In this document: piece by piece, positions 61,270-64,000 of the stretch
Numbering within the stretch: position 1 is the stretch's first letter
Layout of the letters: every line of letters begins with the position of its first letter
Assembly: GCF_000389965.1 (NCBI RefSeq)
Contig: NC_021191.1
Location: 8,123,501-8,187,500, forward strand
Reading direction: 5' to 3'
Length of the DNA: 64,000 bases
Origin: Actinoplanes sp. N902-109
GTDB taxonomy: Bacteria; Actinomycetota; Actinomycetes; Mycobacteriales; Micromonosporaceae
The notes under the pieces: model-generated
The model's input: only the letters and a program-made list of their open reading frames with translations
The model's database searches: none
Told to the model about the DNA's origin: nothing
Position numbers and translations under genes: made by a program

Positions 61270-62088
61270 TCAGGCGCTGACGGCGACGCTGCCCAGCAGG
61301 GTGAGGGCGGCGGCCGACGGGCTGCCCGGTTCGGCGTGATAGGCGAACAGCAGCTGGTCGCCGGCGCCCTGCGGGGCCAGCGTCTCGTAGTCGACGGTCA
61401 GCGGGCCGACCTGCGGGTGCAGCAGGTGCTTGGTGCCGCGGGTCTTGACCTTGACCTCGTGCCGGGCCCACCAGCGGCGGAACTCCGGCGACTTGACCGA
61501 GAGCTCGCCGACGATCTCGCTGAGCCGCGGGTCGTCGGGGTCGGTGCCGGCCGAGGCACGCAGGCTTGCCACGGTCTCCTGGGCGTGCCGATCCCACTCG
61601 ACGTAGAGGTCACGCGCGCCGGGGTCCAGGAACATCGCCCGGACCAGGTTGTGCCCCGGGGCGAAGGCCGGGTTGAGCGCCCGGGCGAGCACATTGGCCG
61701 CCAGCACGTCGAGATGCCGGTCGACGACGAGGCACGGGCAGTCGCTCATCGCGTCCAGCAGCCGCCGCAGGCCGGGCACCACCGTGCCGCGGGACTTCGG
61801 GCGGCGGGGAGCCGGCGTGGCCCCGGCGAGCCGGCGGGCGTGCTCGAGGCCGTCGGGGCCCAGGTCGAGCACCCGGGACAACGCCTCCAGCACCTGGTCC
61901 GAGGGGTGCCGGTCGCGGCCCTGCTCCAGCCGGACGTAGTAGTCCGAGCTGACGCCGGCGAGCATGGCGACCTCCTCGCGGCGCAGCCCCGGCACCCGGC
62001 GGCGGCCCGCGGCGGGTGGCAGCCCGACCCGCTCCGGCCGGGTCAGCTCGCGCCGGGCCCGCAGGAACTCCCCCAGTGCGTTGTCCAT
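61270..62088 (-). CDS. XRE-family regulator with MmyB-like ligand domain
   Basis: A 272-residue transcriptional regulator. N-terminal helix-turn-helix (about 30-80: RRVPGLRREEVAMLAGVSSDYYVRLEQGRD), then an MmyB-like PAS-type domain (about 105-265: CPCLVVDRHLDVLAANVLARAL, EFRRWWARHEV, and the LTVDYETL strand), which binds a lipid-like ligand in relatives. It is divergent from an SDR gene across 100 bp, the standard arrangement in which such regulators control the neighbouring oxidoreductase. Confidence 0.9.
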   Translation of the reverse strand: MDNALGEFLRARRELTRPERVGLPPAAGRRRVPGLRREEVAMLAGVSSDYYVRLEQGRDRHPSDQVLEALSRVLDLGPDGLEHARRLAGATPAPRRPKSRGTVVPGLRRLLDAMSDCPCLVVDRHLDVLAANVLARALNPAFAPGHNLVRAMFLDPGARDLYVEWDRHAQETVASLRASAGTDPDDPRLSEIVGELSVKSPEFRRWWARHEVKVKTRGTKHLLHPQVGPLTVDYETLAPQGAGDQLLFAYHAEPGSPSAAALTLLGSVAVSA

Positions 62089-62188
62089 CCCCCGACGGTA
62101 GGCGGCCGGGACCGCGGGTGGGTAGCCGTGCCACTACCAGGGTCGGCGGGGCCTTCTCCGGGCCCGCCGGCCGGGCCAGCGTGGTGGC

Positions 62189-62917
62189 ATGACTTCACTG
62201 CAGAACCGGATCGCGGTCGTCACCGGTGCCTCCAGCGGCATCGGTGCGGCCACCGCCACCACGCTCGCCGCCGCCGGGGCCAAGGTCGCCGCCCTGGCCC
62301 GCCGGGTGGACCGGCTCACCACCCTGGACGCCCTGCCGCTGGCCGTGGACGTCCGGGACCCAGCCGCACTGGGAGCAGCCGCCGACCGGGTCCGCACCGA
62401 GCTGGGCCGGCCCGACCTCGTCGTCGCGAACGCCGGCGTGATGCTGGCCGCGCCGTTCGAGAAGGCCGATCCGGCCGAGTTGGACGCCATGATCGGCACC
62501 AACGTGACCGGGCTGGTGCACACCGCCCGCGCCTTCATCGACGACCTGCTGGCCGCGGCGGCCGACGGCCGGCCCGCCGACCTCGTGCTGGTCGGGTCGG
62601 TCGCCGGGCATCAGGTGTTCCTGAACTACGCGGTGTACGACGCCACCAAGGCCGCCGTCGCCCACCTGGCCCGTAACCTGCGCGCCGAGCTGGGGCCGCG
62701 CGGCGTACGGGTCCGCACCGTCGAGCCGGGCGTGGTGACCACCGAGCTGGGCGACGGCATGCGCGACACCGGGTTGAGGACGGCGCTGGCCGACTGGCGG
62801 GACTCCATGGAGACGCTGCGCAGCGAGGACATCGCGGCCGGGATCGCGTGGTCGGCCGGGGTGCCGCCGCGGCTGAACGTGGCCGAACTCATCATGGTCC
62901 CCACCGCGCAGGGCTGA
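62189..62917 (+). CDS. Short-chain dehydrogenase/reductase
   Basis: A 242-residue NADP-type SDR with TGASSGIG (12-19), an ARR segment at the cofactor-specificity loop suggesting NADP preference, VANAGVM, and the catalytic Ser, Tyr and Lys (YDATK). It belongs to the classical SDR group often annotated as clavaldehyde dehydrogenase-like or YdfG-like. It is divergent from the MmyB-type regulator and probably its target. Substrate unknown. Confidence 0.88.
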   Translation: MTSLQNRIAVVTGASSGIGAATATTLAAAGAKVAALARRVDRLTTLDALPLAVDVRDPAALGAAADRVRTELGRPDLVVANAGVMLAAPFEKADPAELDAMIGTNVTGLVHTARAFIDDLLAAAADGRPADLVLVGSVAGHQVFLNYAVYDATKAAVAHLARNLRAELGPRGVRVRTVEPGVVTTELGDGMRDTGLRTALADWRDSMETLRSEDIAAGIAWSAGVPPRLNVAELIMVPTAQG

Positions 62918-62970
62918 ACCGGGACTTTCGACCCGGAGCGCGATCATGGGCCGGCCGGTAGGTTGGGCTC

Positions 62971-64000
62971 GTGGCAAGCAGCGTCTACATCGCCGGGCTG
63001 GGTCCCGCGGTCGGCAAGAGCACCATCGCCCTCGGCGTGGTGGAGCTTCTCTCCCGGCAGGTGGCCGGCATCGGGGTGTTCCGGCCGCTGGTGCCGGCCA
63101 CCGGCCCGGATCCGCTGCTGACCCTGCTGACCGAGCGTTACCCGCTGGCCGCCGGCTATGCCGAGTCGTTCGGGGTGACCACGGCCGAGGCCGCCGAGCT
63201 GGTCGCCGACGGCAAGTGGGAGGAGCTGATCTCGCGCATCGTCGAGCGGTACCGCGACCTTGAGCGGCGCTGCTCCTCGGTGGTGGTGATCGGCAGCGAC
63301 TTCACCGACGGGCGGCCCAGCGGTGGCGACGGGATGCCGCGCGAGCTCGGGTTCAATGCCCGGCTCGCGACCGAGTTCGGCAGCGTGGTGCTGCCCGTCG
63401 TGGGGGCGCAGGGGGCGCGGTCGGCGTACCACTCGTTCACCGACCTGAACGCGACGGTGGTGGCGGTCATCGCCAACCGGGTGCCCGCCGGGGTCACCCC
63501 GCCCGAGGGGCTGCCCGTGCCGGTGTGGGCGATCCCCGAGGTGCCCGCCGTGGCCGCGCCGACCGTCGCCGAGGTGGCCGCCGCGCTCGATGCGACCGTC
63601 GTGACCGGTGGGGCTGCCGCCCTCGACCGCGACGTGCTCGACTACGTGGTGGGCGCGGCGCATGTCCCGGTGGTGCTCGACCACCTGGTCGACGGGGCGA
63701 TGCTGATCACCCCGGGCGACCGGGCCGACCTGCTGGTGGCCGCGAGCGCCGCGCACGCCGCGGGCAACGTGACGCTGGCCGGGCTGGTGCTCACCCTCGG
63801 CGAGTTCCCCGACCCGCGGGCCGTCCGGGTGATCGAGCGGCTGCACACCGGGCTGGCGACCCTGGTGGTGCCCACCGACAGCTTCGACACCATCAACGCG
63901 GCCGGGCGGATCCAGGCCCGGCTCAGCCCGGCCACCCCGCGCAAGATCGAGGCGGCGCTGGGCGCGTTCGAGCAGCACGTGGACACCGCCGAGCTGACCC
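62971..64000 (+). CDS. pta: Phosphate acetyltransferase, N-terminal part (cut by window edge)
   Basis: About 343 residues are visible of the long-form Pta, which interconverts acetyl-CoA and acetyl phosphate. The P-loop GLGPAVGKSTIALG of the BioD-like N-terminal domain is at residues 9-22, followed by a DRTGG-like middle domain with DHLVDGAMLITPGDRADL. The catalytic C-terminal domain lies beyond the right edge. The GTG start at 62971 gives MASSVYIAGLGP, the usual beginning. An acetate kinase gene is expected downstream, outside the window. Confidence 0.9.
   Translation, partial: MASSVYIAGLGPAVGKSTIALGVVELLSRQVAGIGVFRPLVPATGPDPLLTLLTERYPLAAGYAESFGVTTAEAAELVADGKWEELISRIVERYRDLERRCSSVVVIGSDFTDGRPSGGDGMPRELGFNARLATEFGSVVLPVVGAQGARSAYHSFTDLNATVVAVIANRVPAGVTPPEGLPVPVWAIPEVPAVAAPTVAEVAAALDATVVTGGAAALDRDVLDYVVGAAHVPVVLDHLVDGAMLITPGDRADLLVAASAAHAAGNVTLAGLVLTLGEFPDPRAVRVIERLHTGLATLVVPTDSFDTINAAGRIQARLSPATPRKIEAALGAFEQHVDTAELT

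Overview
The window is high-GC DNA with frequent GTG starts, four-base ATGA/GTGA gene overlaps and a gene set typical of a mycelial actinomycete: a fused 2-oxoglutarate dehydrogenase (Kgd), AfsA-type hotdog protein, SARP regulator, an MprAB/PepD-like envelope-stress locus and several secreted chitinases. A Micromonosporaceae member such as Actinoplanes is the best guess; this is inference from gene content, not from a marker gene. No rRNA, tRNA or CRISPR array was seen.

Region by region. (1) 1-2.56 kb: a PfkB sugar kinase cut by the left edge, co-directional with an MFS efflux pump, and a divergent MarR repressor with a long dyad operator between them. (2) 2.56-9.87 kb, minus strand: one tightly packed eight-gene operon, metK > acyl-AMP ligase > SDR > acyl carrier protein > AfsA-type hotdog > SAM methyltransferase > HAD phosphatase > aldehyde dehydrogenase. 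It has the logic of a small-molecule pathway resembling gamma-butyrolactone signalling but primed by an AMP ligase/ACP pair, and is the strongest candidate for an undescribed system here. (3) 10.0-12.5 kb: regulators beside it, a cytosolic NarL-type sensor kinase, its response regulator and a SARP. (4) 12.7-16.8 kb: YciI-like protein, eugenol/vanillyl-alcohol-oxidase-like flavoenzyme and aromatic-acid MFS porter (plus strand), and a convergent UbiA prenyltransferase. (5) 16.9-23.8 kb: a glutathionylspermidine-synthase-like ATP-grasp ligase with a small YgiB-like lipoprotein, FabG-like SDR, GH13 trehalose synthase-like enzyme, HTTM membrane protein, PadR regulator and DedA protein. (6) 23.8-27.8 kb: two CBM5/12-GH18 chitinases and a GH16-CBM6 glucanase. 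(7) 28.0-36.5 kb: YbdK-like carboxylate-amine ligase, CoA-disulfide-reductase-like flavoprotein, polysaccharide deacetylase, Nei-type glycosylase, two LppX/LprG-like lipoproteins (one frameshifted) and an FHA protein. (8) 36.6-37.6 kb: a decayed IS110-family transposase. (9) 37.9-43.7 kb: ornithine aminotransferase with DDAH, a membrane protein, ClpP, and an acyltransferase-patatin pair. (10) 43.7-49.5 kb: a third CBM5/12 chitinase, an orphan MsiK/UgpC-type ATPase and a very large PqqD-M50-cNMP-FecR-like membrane protein. (11) 49.7-55.3 kb: HtrA protease, sensor kinase and response regulator in MprA-MprB-PepD order with a shared upstream motif, followed by an ornithine-lipid OlsB-OlsA pair. 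(12) 55.4-64 kb: an ABC-2 transporter, Kgd, a small conserved protein, an MmyB-type regulator divergent from an SDR, and phosphate acetyltransferase cut by the right edge.

How genes work together: the chitinases share a promoter motif and near-identical binding-module DNA and lie near an orphan sugar-importer ATPase; the two-component genes and htrA carry the same 17-bp element the same distance from their starts, suggesting one regulon; the eight-gene operon supplies its own S-adenosylmethionine and is flanked by pathway-type regulators.
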